From Paenibacillus sambharensis (GTDB taxonomy: Bacteria; Bacillota; Bacilli; Paenibacillales; Paenibacillaceae), in assembly GCF_003233845.1 (NCBI RefSeq), contig NZ_QKRB01000044.1, positions 124,001 to 188,000 on the forward strand: a DNA stretch of 64,000 nucleotides. The letters are read 5' to 3'. Below the pieces are notes generated by a model, which made no database searches, had not been told where the DNA came from, and worked only from the letters and a program-made list of their open reading frames with translations. A program made the translations under genes and the position numbers. How positions within the stretch are numbered: the stretch's first letter is position 1; every line of letters starts with the position of its first letter. This document shows, piece by piece, positions 16,821-25,808 of this stretch.

Positions 16821-17699
16821 GTGTATCATAAATCGACATCTTATAAGGCTTTTACAATATTCAACTATACGTTCATGATTCTGATCTCCCTGCTTTGCCT
16901 AATCCCTCTGGTGCATATCCTGGCGGTTTCGTTCAGCGGCAAGGCGGCGGCCAGCGCCAACCTGGTCAAGCTGTGGCCAGTGGATTTCACACTGGATGCT
17001 TACGTTAAGACGATAGCGAATGAGAACTTTATCCGGTCAATCTGGGTGACGCTGCAGCGTACGGTCCTCGGCACGTTCATCAGTATGGCGGTTGTCATTC
17101 TTGCCGCTTACCCGCTGTCCAAGGAGAGCAGCAGCTTTAAACGGAGAAACATCTACACCTGGTATTTTGTCTTCACCATGCTGTTCAGCGGCGGGCTGGT
17201 TCCCTTCTACATTCTGGTCCGAAACCTGGACATGCTGAACACGCTGTGGGTGCTCATTATACCGGGCGCGGTTTCGGTCTGGAATATGATCCTGCTTCTT
17301 AACTTCTTCCGAGGTATTCCCAAGGAGATGGAAGAGGCGGCCCTTATTGACGGCGCAGGCCATTTCCGGACTCTCATAAGTGTATATCTTCCGATTTCCA
17401 TGCCTGCATTGGCAACCTTATCGCTGTTTGCCTTGGTGGGGCACTGGAACTCCTGGTTTGACGGCCTGCTCTTCATGACGGATCACACCAACTATCCGCT
17501 TGCGACCTACCTGCAGACCGTCATTGTACAGCAGGATTTCAGTAAAGTATCGGTCAGGCCGGAGGATCTGGAGAACATCTCTCAACGAACGGTCAAGGCG
17601 GCTCAAATATTCATCGGGATGGCGCCGATCCTGCTCGTATACCCGTTCCTGCAGCGGTTTTTCGTTAAAGGGATTGTGCTGGGGGCCGTGAAGGAATAG
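16821..17699 (+). CDS. LplC/YtcP-type oligosaccharide ABC transporter permease
   Basis: A 292-residue partner permease starting at GTG after AAAGGGGG. Six membrane helices are predicted, and the EAA loop reads EEAALIDGAGHFRTLISVYLPIS. The C-terminus FVKGIVLGAVKE is typical of the LplC group. It is co-transcribed with the upstream permease (gap 17 bases) and the solute-binding gene 120 bases downstream. Confidence 0.92.
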   Translation: MYHKSTSYKAFTIFNYTFMILISLLCLIPLVHILAVSFSGKAAASANLVKLWPVDFTLDAYVKTIANENFIRSIWVTLQRTVLGTFISMAVVILAAYPLSKESSSFKRRNIYTWYFVFTMLFSGGLVPFYILVRNLDMLNTLWVLIIPGAVSVWNMILLLNFFRGIPKEMEEAALIDGAGHFRTLISVYLPISMPALATLSLFALVGHWNSWFDGLLFMTDHTNYPLATYLQTVIVQQDFSKVSVRPEDLENISQRTVKAAQIFIGMAPILLVYPFLQRFFVKGIVLGAVKE

Positions 17700-17819
17700 G
17701 CCCGGTCATCATAGCCATAACTCTGGCAGGAGGTGAGGGAGCGGCAGGTTCGAATCTCGATGGAAGTCTTGCAGATTTTACAATGATGTAGCCAAAGCAA
17801 ACATAGGGGGATACGACAA

Positions 17820-19523
17820 ATGGCAAAGAAGATGAAACGATCCATGATGGCCCTGTTAAGTACGGTACTGCTGTCCGGCGCCTTGGCGGGATGTTCCGGA
17901 AACAACAATAATGGAAATTCGCCAGAGTCAGCCAATGCGGGAGGAGAGGAGAGCCTTTACTCAGCTCCCTTTGAGAACGGTAAATATACAGAGCCGGTAA
18001 CCATCACGACCGTATTTCCGATTTCCAGCAATGTGAAGTTCAAGAACGGGGAAAATATTGAGAATAACGTTCATACCAAATGGGCAAAAGAAACGCTTGG
18101 CATTGATATTAAATACTTGTGGACAGTGAGCGAGCAGAACAATGCTTATGAAACCAAGCTGCGCCTGATGCTGACGGCCGGCGAGAAGATGCCTGATATT
18201 GTGGCATTCCGAGGAAATAATGCGCTGATTGCCGATCTGGTTGATAGCGGGCAGTTCACAGATGCCGGCGAGCTGTTTGACAAATATGCTTCAGAAACCT
18301 ATAAGAAGGCGATGGAAGAGGATCCAAGCGTCTGGAATCCGTTAATCCGCGACGGCAAGAGAATGGGTGTACCAATTTTGGAAAACGCCTACAATAATGA
18401 TCCTGTCATGTATATAAGAGAAGACTGGCTTAAGAAGCTTAACCTCAAAGCTCCGACAACGATTGATGAGCTTGAGAACGTCATGAACGCTTTCACAACA
18501 CAGGACCCGGACGGCAATGGCCAGAATGATACAACGGCCCTTTCTGTCGGCTTCAAGAACAACCTGAATACCTGGATGTCGGATTCCGGCTGGATATTCG
18601 GAATGTTTGGCGCCATGCCGAACCAATGGAACAAGACGGCAGACAACAAGCTGGTGTATGGCTCCGTTCAGCCTGAGATGAAGCCTGCTCTTGCCAAAAT
18701 GCAGGAGTGGATGGAAAAAGGTTATATTTCATCCGAAGCTGGACTGTATGATGAAACAAAAGCTACTGAGGCCTTTACGGCAGGAAAGTCCGGTATTATT
18801 GTCGGCCCTTACTGGATGACAGGTTGGCCGCTTCCGGATCTGAAAGCGAACGTGCCAGGAGCGGAGTTTAAGGCATATCCTCTGCCTGCTGGCCCGGATG
18901 GTAAAGTTGGCCGCCATGGAACGCCAATCAGCAGCGGAGCTGTCCTCATTAATAAGGATATGAAGCATAAGGATGCCTTCTTTGTATACCAGAACTACTT
19001 GTTTGACCACTGGGCAAACCCGGAGAGCACAACCTTTGCCAACGGCTTTGCCAAAGGGTATGACTATGATCTGGGTCCGAACGGTGAAGTGTATCGCGAG
19101 CAGCAGAGCGATCAGATCCCTGGGGGATGGGTCGATGCCATCCGTTATACACTGACGTTCGATGGTGCAATCATTCCTAACATGATGATGAATACACTGG
19201 CCAAGCTTGCAACAGGAGCAGAGCCAACTAACCAGTATGAGAAAAATCTGTCGGAGCGTCTGCCGGAGCAGATCCAGGCTGCCAAAATCGTGGTTGATCA
19301 GAAGGATGCCGTTATGCCGGAAATGTTCACGGGTGCCCCGACTGAGACACAGCTTTCACGCGGCGATATTCTCTCTAAGCTGGAGAAAGAAGTGCTGAAT
19401 AAAATTATTTACAACAAAGCCCCAATTGATGAGTTCGATCAATTCGTAGAGAGATGGTATTCTTCCGGTGGCGATCAAATAACCGAAGAAGTCAACGCAT
19501 GGTATGAATCAGTTCAACAATAA
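17820..19523 (+). CDS. LplA-type oligosaccharide-binding lipoprotein
   Basis: A 567-residue extracellular binding lipoprotein. The signal ends in the lipobox LAGC, followed by an Asn-rich spacer. The body shares long conserved stretches with the orphan binding protein at 9394-10923, including NNDPVMYIREDWL, DPDGNGQND (a calcium-loop motif) and GGDQITEEVNAWYE. It delivers oligosaccharides to the two permeases upstream. Substrate is unknown; the GH16/GH44/GH3 neighbours suggest beta-glucan or xyloglucan fragments. A leaky hairpin separates it from the sensor kinase gene, which would leave the binding protein more abundant than the regulators. Confidence 0.92.
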   Translation: MAKKMKRSMMALLSTVLLSGALAGCSGNNNNGNSPESANAGGEESLYSAPFENGKYTEPVTITTVFPISSNVKFKNGENIENNVHTKWAKETLGIDIKYLWTVSEQNNAYETKLRLMLTAGEKMPDIVAFRGNNALIADLVDSGQFTDAGELFDKYASETYKKAMEEDPSVWNPLIRDGKRMGVPILENAYNNDPVMYIREDWLKKLNLKAPTTIDELENVMNAFTTQDPDGNGQNDTTALSVGFKNNLNTWMSDSGWIFGMFGAMPNQWNKTADNKLVYGSVQPEMKPALAKMQEWMEKGYISSEAGLYDETKATEAFTAGKSGIIVGPYWMTGWPLPDLKANVPGAEFKAYPLPAGPDGKVGRHGTPISSGAVLINKDMKHKDAFFVYQNYLFDHWANPESTTFANGFAKGYDYDLGPNGEVYREQQSDQIPGGWVDAIRYTLTFDGAIIPNMMMNTLAKLATGAEPTNQYEKNLSERLPEQIQAAKIVVDQKDAVMPEMFTGAPTETQLSRGDILSKLEKEVLNKIIYNKAPIDEFDQFVERWYSSGGDQITEEVNAWYESVQQ

Positions 19524-19533
19524 CATATCACAT

Positions 19534-19560
19534 GGGCGGCCCTAGGGCGGCCCTTTCTTT
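19534..19560 (+). terminator. Imperfect hairpin, probable attenuator between binding protein and sensor genes
   Basis: GGGCGGCCC and GGGCGGCCC (19534-19553) pair with a single G-G mismatch and a TA loop, then TTTCTTT. It sits inside the transcription unit, so partial termination is likely. Confidence 0.5.
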
Positions 19561-19609
19561 GCAGTACGCTGCTGCATTGTCAGGACATAAGCACCAGGAG
19601 GAGCCCGCT

Positions 19610-21319
19610 ATGCTGAACCGTCTTTCCATATTCCAGAAGCTCTTTTATTTCCTTCTGCTTATGGTGGGGATATTCGTGATCGCGTTCTGGTCGATTTACA
19701 ACCTGAATGTGAAGGATATACAGCTCGAAATGAGCCGGAATAAAATGAATGATGTGCGGTTGATGGCATCGCAGCTTTCGACTCAGTTTGAGCAGGTGCT
19801 GATGAACACGATAACGCTTTCGCAGGATTCATCCATTCGGGATTATCCCTATATTCTGAAATTCGGAGACAAATATTCCCGGTATGAGGGGAAGCTGTCC
19901 ATTATCGATAAACTGGCGATCAATGCGGCTTCTACATCGTGGAATAATAGGGTCACTCTCTATTATACGGATGAGCAGGAGCTCGTCTCGTCGGCTAATT
20001 CCCCTTCGATCGCCCCGCTTGACCTATCGGCCTCGAAGGTCAACGAATGGACGGTTCGTATGGATGAAGGAGGCGGCGGCTACTATTCCTATATCATGAA
20101 AACGCATATCAGTGAGCTGCTGATTGAGGTTAGTGTTTCTCTAGAAAATCTAAAAAAAATGATGGAGCCTTACAATTCAGGGACTCCCCTATTGTATGAT
20201 GCGGGCCAAAGCGTATTTATTCGGAAGGAATCCAGATTTCTTGAAGATGCCTATCCGAAGATCGCCTCGGAAATCAGCGGCGAGAGCGGATCGTTCCTAT
20301 TTCAAGATCAGGGTACAGAGTATCTGGTTCACTATATGAAGTGTGCGATGCTCGACCTTTATTTCCTGGATTTCCATCCGCGGAGCCAATTCATCCGTCC
20401 GATCTCCCGCAACAATCAATATTTCATCTATGCGGTGCTCATCGTAGTGGCAGGGGTCATCTTCTATACGCTGCTGCTGCGCAGACAGGTCCAGAAGCCG
20501 GTTAACGTGCTCCGGAGAGCGATCAACCGGTTTGACCGGGGTGATTTGTCCAGTCGTGTCGCTACTCTCCATGCACATGAGTTCAGGATGCTGGGCAATT
20601 CATTCAACCGGATGGCGGAGAATACCCAGAGACTGATCGAACAGGTATTATTCTACGAGCTTGAAGTGAAGGAAGCTAAGCTCAAGCAGTATCAGGCACA
20701 GATCAATCCGCATTTTTTGTTTAACTGTCTGAACTATATCCAGAGCAAGGCAAGTGTAAAGGATCATCAAGCCGTAACAGCCATGACGCTTCATCTCGGC
20801 TCATACTGCCGTTACATTCAGAAGATTGAGCTCATTGATTCCACCTTACTCGAGGAAATTACGTTTGTGGAGCATTTCCTTTCCATTATTCAGCTTCGCA
20901 AACGGGAAATCTCATTTGATATCCATATCCCTGAGCATATGTACGGCTACCGTGTTCCTAGGATGATTCTCCAGCCGCTGGTAGAGAACTGTATCAAGCA
21001 CGGCATCGAGCCGGGAATGGAGCAGGGGGTTGTTACAATAACGGCAGAGGAAACCGATAATGGTCTTCAAATCATTGTAAAGGACAACGGAGCAGGTATG
21101 ACGGAAGGAAGACTCTTGGCCGTTCGAAGACATATGAATGATTTCATCCATCAGGATGAAACGCTTGGAACCGGAATTCGGAATGTGAATCAGCGGATCC
21201 GCCTGTACTTTGGCAAGAGCTCGGGGCTGGCCGTAGAGTCTATGCCTTCGGGAGGTACCTGCTACCGGATTCATATCGATAACGGGGAGGACAACAATGC
21301 TGCAAATTCTGCTGGTTGA
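19610..21319 (+). CDS. YesM-type sensor histidine kinase (system 2)
   Basis: A 569-residue membrane histidine kinase, the same length and layout as the kinase at 5966. ATG 19610 is chosen because AGGAGGAG lies 8 bases before it and the product then starts with a short n-region and a membrane helix (13-33). An extracellular Cache-like domain, a second helix near 265-285, HAMP, the phospho-acceptor QINPHFLFN (His368), N-box LVENCIKHG and G-box VKDNGAGM follow. Its 3' end overlaps the response regulator by 23 bases. Position behind a sugar-binding lipoprotein indicates carbohydrate sensing. Confidence 0.93.
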   Translation: MLNRLSIFQKLFYFLLLMVGIFVIAFWSIYNLNVKDIQLEMSRNKMNDVRLMASQLSTQFEQVLMNTITLSQDSSIRDYPYILKFGDKYSRYEGKLSIIDKLAINAASTSWNNRVTLYYTDEQELVSSANSPSIAPLDLSASKVNEWTVRMDEGGGGYYSYIMKTHISELLIEVSVSLENLKKMMEPYNSGTPLLYDAGQSVFIRKESRFLEDAYPKIASEISGESGSFLFQDQGTEYLVHYMKCAMLDLYFLDFHPRSQFIRPISRNNQYFIYAVLIVVAGVIFYTLLLRRQVQKPVNVLRRAINRFDRGDLSSRVATLHAHEFRMLGNSFNRMAENTQRLIEQVLFYELEVKEAKLKQYQAQINPHFLFNCLNYIQSKASVKDHQAVTAMTLHLGSYCRYIQKIELIDSTLLEEITFVEHFLSIIQLRKREISFDIHIPEHMYGYRVPRMILQPLVENCIKHGIEPGMEQGVVTITAEETDNGLQIIVKDNGAGMTEGRLLAVRRHMNDFIHQDETLGTGIRNVNQRIRLYFGKSSGLAVESMPSGGTCYRIHIDNGEDNNAANSAG

Positions 21320-22919
21320 CGATGAACAGTATGTAGTGGATGATCTGGAAATCGCCTTCCCTTGGGAGGAATATGGAATTAGCCGGGTCCACAAAGCCTA
21401 TTCGGGATCTCAGGCCATTCAGATCATGGAAAATTTCCCAATCGATATCCTTCTGTCAGATATCGCTATGCCAGGCATGAGCGGGCTGGAGCTGGTTGGA
21501 TATGCGCGGAACAGCAATCCCAGAATCAAGTGCATTCTGCTTACGGGGTATTCTGATTTTGAATATGCTGTGGAGGCGCTCAAGAATGGGGTGATGGAAT
21601 ATCTGGTCAAGCCTCTGGATCAGAACAAGCTGCGCCTGGCTCTGCAAACTGCGGCAGAGGCGATCAACGAAGAGCTTCTTCAATCGGCGTCTTATGACCA
21701 GGCAGTGCTTGCCTACCGCGAACATTTGCCCTTGGTAAAAGACAGGCTGCTCTATGAAATTATACAGGGTAAGAAATTCAGAACCGAATACCTGAACAAG
21801 AAGCTGGCTGACTATCGAATACCTATTCGCGATCAGGATACGGTTTATCTGTTAGTCGTCCGTCTCGAGGAGCATTTCACCAGTTATGACGCTGACAGCC
21901 AGCTGCTTTATGAATATGCTGTTGCCAACATTGCTGAAGAAATACTTGGAGAGGATTTTGCCGTGTGGCACTGCCGGGATGCTTATGAGTATCTGGTCTT
22001 TATCCTTAAGCATACAGGAGAAGACTTGCAGCAGGATGAACAAGCAGTTCTTGACAAGCTTAAAGGCCATGCGGACCAGCTGCATTATAAAGTGAATGAG
22101 TATTTAAAAGGCGGCATTACGGTTATATTGTCATCCTCCGGCATGTTTGTCCGGGATGTCCGCTCCATGTATGAAGAGACCTTATCGGCCTTGAGACAGC
22201 AGGCGGGTGTCCATAACGGTTATTTTTTGTCTGTGGCGGACAAACCCGCCAACATCCCGGTGCAGCCGCTCAGAATGCTGTATGAGCCTCCGACCTTTAT
22301 TCATCTGCTGGAGACAGGTCAGTGGGCGGGCTTTAAGGAACGGCTGGAGCGGGTTAAGCAGGTCTGCGAAGGCTTGCCCGGGCACAATGAAGAATATTTT
22401 GAGGAGATCAGGAGTGTCCTGCTGGCCGCCTTTCATTATATCGCACACAAAAACCGGGAGCTGTTGTCCGATCTGGTAGGGCATGAGCTGTTAAATAAAC
22501 CGTCATTCCGCTCGCTGGCACAGCTGGTCGGTTGGGGGCAGGGAATAGCTGACATCCTAAAGGACAAGCTGGAACACGATACGAAGTCCAATCAGCAGAG
22601 AATTGTGCAAGAAATCTGCAATTTCATCGATCAGCGGTATGCGGAAGCCAGCCTGCAGTCCATAGCCGATTATGCCGCCCTGCATCCCTCCCATGTATCC
22701 AGATTGTTTAAACAAGTGAGCGGGATCAGCATAAGCGAATATATTCACCATGTGAAGATGGAGCGGGCAGTCACTCAATTAAGGGAAACAGAATCGAAAA
22801 TATACGAGATTTCAGATAAACTGGGCTACTCCAATTCCCAGTACTTTATTAAGGTCTTTAAAGAACAGTTTGGTATGACGCCGCAGGAATACCGGGAGAA
22901 ACAGCAGGCGAGGTCATAG
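21297..22919 (+). CDS. YesN-type response regulator with AraC DNA-binding domain (system 2)
   Basis: A 540-residue receiver-AraC regulator, paralogous along its whole length to the one at 7680. Asp55 in ILLSDIAMP is the phospho-acceptor. The AraC domain ends ISDKLGYSNSQYFIKVFKEQFGMTP. Translational coupling to the kinase is shown by the 23-base overlap. It probably activates the transporter operon and perhaps the GH44 gene that follows 258 bases downstream. Confidence 0.93.
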   Translation: MLQILLVDDEQYVVDDLEIAFPWEEYGISRVHKAYSGSQAIQIMENFPIDILLSDIAMPGMSGLELVGYARNSNPRIKCILLTGYSDFEYAVEALKNGVMEYLVKPLDQNKLRLALQTAAEAINEELLQSASYDQAVLAYREHLPLVKDRLLYEIIQGKKFRTEYLNKKLADYRIPIRDQDTVYLLVVRLEEHFTSYDADSQLLYEYAVANIAEEILGEDFAVWHCRDAYEYLVFILKHTGEDLQQDEQAVLDKLKGHADQLHYKVNEYLKGGITVILSSSGMFVRDVRSMYEETLSALRQQAGVHNGYFLSVADKPANIPVQPLRMLYEPPTFIHLLETGQWAGFKERLERVKQVCEGLPGHNEEYFEEIRSVLLAAFHYIAHKNRELLSDLVGHELLNKPSFRSLAQLVGWGQGIADILKDKLEHDTKSNQQRIVQEICNFIDQRYAEASLQSIADYAALHPSHVSRLFKQVSGISISEYIHHVKMERAVTQLRETESKIYEISDKLGYSNSQYFIKVFKEQFGMTPQEYREKQQARS

Positions 22920-22968
22920 AAAGACCGCACAATCATAAGGCATGACGGAGGGTCGGGACAGGTCATAT

Positions 22969-23057
22969 AAAGCTAAATAGCAATCAAGCGGATATTGGTT
23001 TGGGTTGGAATAATTTATATAAATGGTATGTACTTTGGAAAGTCGAGGTTTTATAAT
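22969..23057 (+). promoter_or_regulatory. Probable regulatory region of the GH44 gene
   Basis: It contains AAAGCTAAATAG (22969-22980), shared with the SLH glucanase upstream region, and TTTTATAAT (to 23057) as a possible -10. No clear -35 is visible, consistent with an activator-dependent promoter. Confidence 0.35.
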
Positions 23058-23176
23058 AAAGGAGCGGTATGTAAGGGTTTTCATGAAAGGGGGTGATAAA
23101 GCGGGTACAAGCACAAGCATTGTACGTCTCTGACAGGTTGGATTAATATGCACAAACCAAAGGAGGAATGAATGAT

Positions 23177-25594
23177 ATGACAACGAAGACCCGGAAGAAG
23201 AGATGGGCTGTATCGGTATTGACTGCCGCAGCGGTATTGGGAAGCTCGCTGATTCCGCTCTCATCGGCCGGTGCCGCTGCTGCCATACCGGTGTCCATCC
23301 AGGTGGATACGGGCAAGGACCGGAGTGAGATCAGCCCCTATATCTATGGCACGAATGCGGGAATGGATATGACCGGAACGGAAGGCTTCACAGCGAGAAG
23401 GCTGGGCGGCAACCGGATGACGGGCTACAACTGGGAAAATAACGCCTCGAATGCTGGCAGCGACTGGTACCACAGCAGTGATTCCTACATGTGTACGGTG
23501 ATGGGCATTCCGGATGCACCGGGTACCACAGAATGCGATACGCCGGGACTTGTGCATACGAAGTTCCACGACCAATCCCTGCAGCAGGATGCCTATTCGC
23601 TGCTGACGCTGCAGATGGCAGGCTATGCTGCGCGGGACAAGGACGGAGAAGTGGCTGAATCCGAGACAGCACCTTCCGCCCGCTGGTCCGAGGTTCAGTT
23701 CAGCAAGGGAGCACCTTTCTCATCTCAGCCTGATCTCACGGACGGCAAGGTATATATGGATGAGTTCGTCAACTTCATGGTGGACCAATACGGCAGCGCT
23801 TCCACCTCTACAGGGGTACAAGGGTACTCGCTGGACAATGAGCCGGCCTTGTGGTCTCATACGCATGCCAGAATCCACCCGAATCCAGTGGGAGCGCGCG
23901 AGCTTGTGGATCGTTCTGCTTCGCTCTCGAAGGCTGTTAAAGCGGTCGATCCGGCAGCCGAGGTTTTCGGCGGTGTGTTCTACGGCTTCGGCGCCTATCT
24001 GAACCTTCAGGAGGCTTCTGACTGGGAAGCGGTGAGAGGCAATCATAAGTGGTACATCGATTATTACCTGGATCAGATGAAGCGGGCCTCTGAGGCTGAA
24101 GGCAAGCGCCTGCTGGATGTTCTGGATGTGCACTGGTACCCGGAGGCGCAAGGCGGCGGCCAGCGGATCACGTTCGGGGGAGTAGGGAACACCGAGACCA
24201 AGAAGGCGAGAATGCAGGCGCCAAGAACGCTCTGGGACCCTACGTACCAGGAGGACAGCTGGATCGGCCAGTATTTCAGTGATTACCTGCCTCTGCTTCC
24301 GAAGCTGAAGCAGTCCATCGACGAGCATTATCCGGGGACGAAGCTTGCGATGACGGAATACAATTACGGCGGTGAAGGTGATATATCCGGGGGGCTGGCT
24401 CAGGCGGATGTGCTTGGCATTATGGGCAAGCAGGGCGTCTATATGGCCAACTTCTGGCAAATCGGGGAGGACACCAGCTATGTCAGCGCCGCTTACAAGC
24501 TCTACCGCAACTATGACGGCAGCGGGTCGGCCTACGGAAGCACGAATGTGCGCGCGGTGACGTCTGATCTGGACAACAGCTCCGTCCACGCCTCCGTTGC
24601 AGATGAGACCAATGATGAGCTCCATCTTATTGTCATGAACAAGAATATGGAGGCGCCGCTGCAAGCGGATATTGCCATCACAGGTGACAAAACGTACAGC
24701 TCGGGCCGGGTATTCGGCTTTGATGCTGCAAGCCCGAACGTGACAGAAGCTGCTCCGGTAACAAGCATTGCCGGCAACCACTTCACGTATACGGTTCCGC
24801 CGCTTACGGCTTATCACATCGTGCTGAAGGCATCAGGCGACAGCAATAACCCGCCGGAAACGGCCCCTGAGACACCAACAGGCTTAAAGGCAGCTGCGGG
24901 CGAGCAGTCGGTGACGCTCAGCTGGAATGCTTCGGCTGGCGCCGCCAGCTATACCGTGAAGCGCGCTGCGGCCGGCAGCAGCAGCTACGTGACGCTGGCT
25001 TCACAAGTCGCAGGCACCACGTATACGGATCCCAATGTAACAGCTGGCACGACGTATCATTATGTGGTGAGTGCGGTTAACAGCAAAGGGGAAAGCCCGG
25101 ACTCCGCCCCAGTCAGTGCGACGCCGACCGGGTCAACAATGCCTCCCGAGACAGGTCTGGTGCTTCAGTACCGCGCGGCGGATACCGATGCGAAGAACAA
25201 CCAGATCAAGCCACATTTCAACATTAGGAATACGGGGACGAAGGCGGTTAACTTGAGCGATCTGAAGATCCGCTATTATTTCTCCAAGGATGGCAGCGCT
25301 GCGATGAACGCCTGGATTGACTGGGCTCAGGTGGGCAGCAGCAACATCAACCGGACATTCGCGGATGGCTACGTGGAGGTAAGCTTTGCTGCCGGCGCCG
25401 GTACGCTTGCAGCGGGTGGACAGACGGGCGACATCCAGCTTCGCATGGCGAAGAATGACTGGAGCAATTTTGACGAAAGCAACGACTACTCATTCGACCC
25501 GGCGAAGACATCCTACTCCGACTGGAACAAGGTGACGCTCTATCATAACGGTACGCTTGTCTGGGGGATTGAGCCTTTAAGCGCTTCCTACTGA
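23177..25594 (+). CDS. Secreted GH44 endoglucanase/xyloglucanase with FN3 and CBM3
   Basis: An 805-residue secreted enzyme. ATG 23177 is chosen over ATG 23168, which lies only one base behind the AGGAGG. A signal peptide (1-34, ending AGAAA) precedes GH44 (about 35-550). The GH44 catalytic acids are Glu222 in DNEPALW and Glu394 in MTEYNYGG. A fibronectin type III module (about 558-650) and a C-terminal CBM3 (about 655-805, beginning LVLQYRAADTDAKNNQIKP) follow. GH44 enzymes cut cellulose and xyloglucan; CBM3 binds crystalline cellulose. The product fits the plant-cell-wall-degrading neighbourhood. Confidence 0.95.
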   Translation: MTTKTRKKRWAVSVLTAAAVLGSSLIPLSSAGAAAAIPVSIQVDTGKDRSEISPYIYGTNAGMDMTGTEGFTARRLGGNRMTGYNWENNASNAGSDWYHSSDSYMCTVMGIPDAPGTTECDTPGLVHTKFHDQSLQQDAYSLLTLQMAGYAARDKDGEVAESETAPSARWSEVQFSKGAPFSSQPDLTDGKVYMDEFVNFMVDQYGSASTSTGVQGYSLDNEPALWSHTHARIHPNPVGARELVDRSASLSKAVKAVDPAAEVFGGVFYGFGAYLNLQEASDWEAVRGNHKWYIDYYLDQMKRASEAEGKRLLDVLDVHWYPEAQGGGQRITFGGVGNTETKKARMQAPRTLWDPTYQEDSWIGQYFSDYLPLLPKLKQSIDEHYPGTKLAMTEYNYGGEGDISGGLAQADVLGIMGKQGVYMANFWQIGEDTSYVSAAYKLYRNYDGSGSAYGSTNVRAVTSDLDNSSVHASVADETNDELHLIVMNKNMEAPLQADIAITGDKTYSSGRVFGFDAASPNVTEAAPVTSIAGNHFTYTVPPLTAYHIVLKASGDSNNPPETAPETPTGLKAAAGEQSVTLSWNASAGAASYTVKRAAAGSSSYVTLASQVAGTTYTDPNVTAGTTYHYVVSAVNSKGESPDSAPVSATPTGSTMPPETGLVLQYRAADTDAKNNQIKPHFNIRNTGTKAVNLSDLKIRYYFSKDGSAAMNAWIDWAQVGSSNINRTFADGYVEVSFAAGAGTLAAGGQTGDIQLRMAKNDWSNFDESNDYSFDPAKTSYSDWNKVTLYHNGTLVWGIEPLSASY

Positions 25595-25620
25595 ATGATA
25601 ATCTTCATAAAGGTTACGCA

Positions 25621-25660
25621 GCAGCCTTGTTCCGGTTCAGCCGGGTCAAGGCTGCTTATC
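25621..25660 (+). terminator. Hairpin behind the GH44 gene
   Basis: GCAGCCTTG (25621-25629) pairs with CAAGGCTGC (25647-25655), followed by TTATC. The U-tract is weak. Confidence 0.55.
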
Positions 25661-25808
25661 GTAGAATTGGAGCTGCTTGTCTGCTCATCTCATAAGGTCA
25701 AGCTAGTTAGCCAAAATCGCATACTTTTACGCCTTCTGCCTCCGCTATATTTCGCAGGGGCTTTTGCTATACTGGTTGTAAAGACATGACTGATCTGGAG
25801 GGATTCGA

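Noticed and set aside
23720-24817. 365-residue minus-strand open frame
   Set aside because: Antisense shadow of the GH44 gene; no motif, no start signal.
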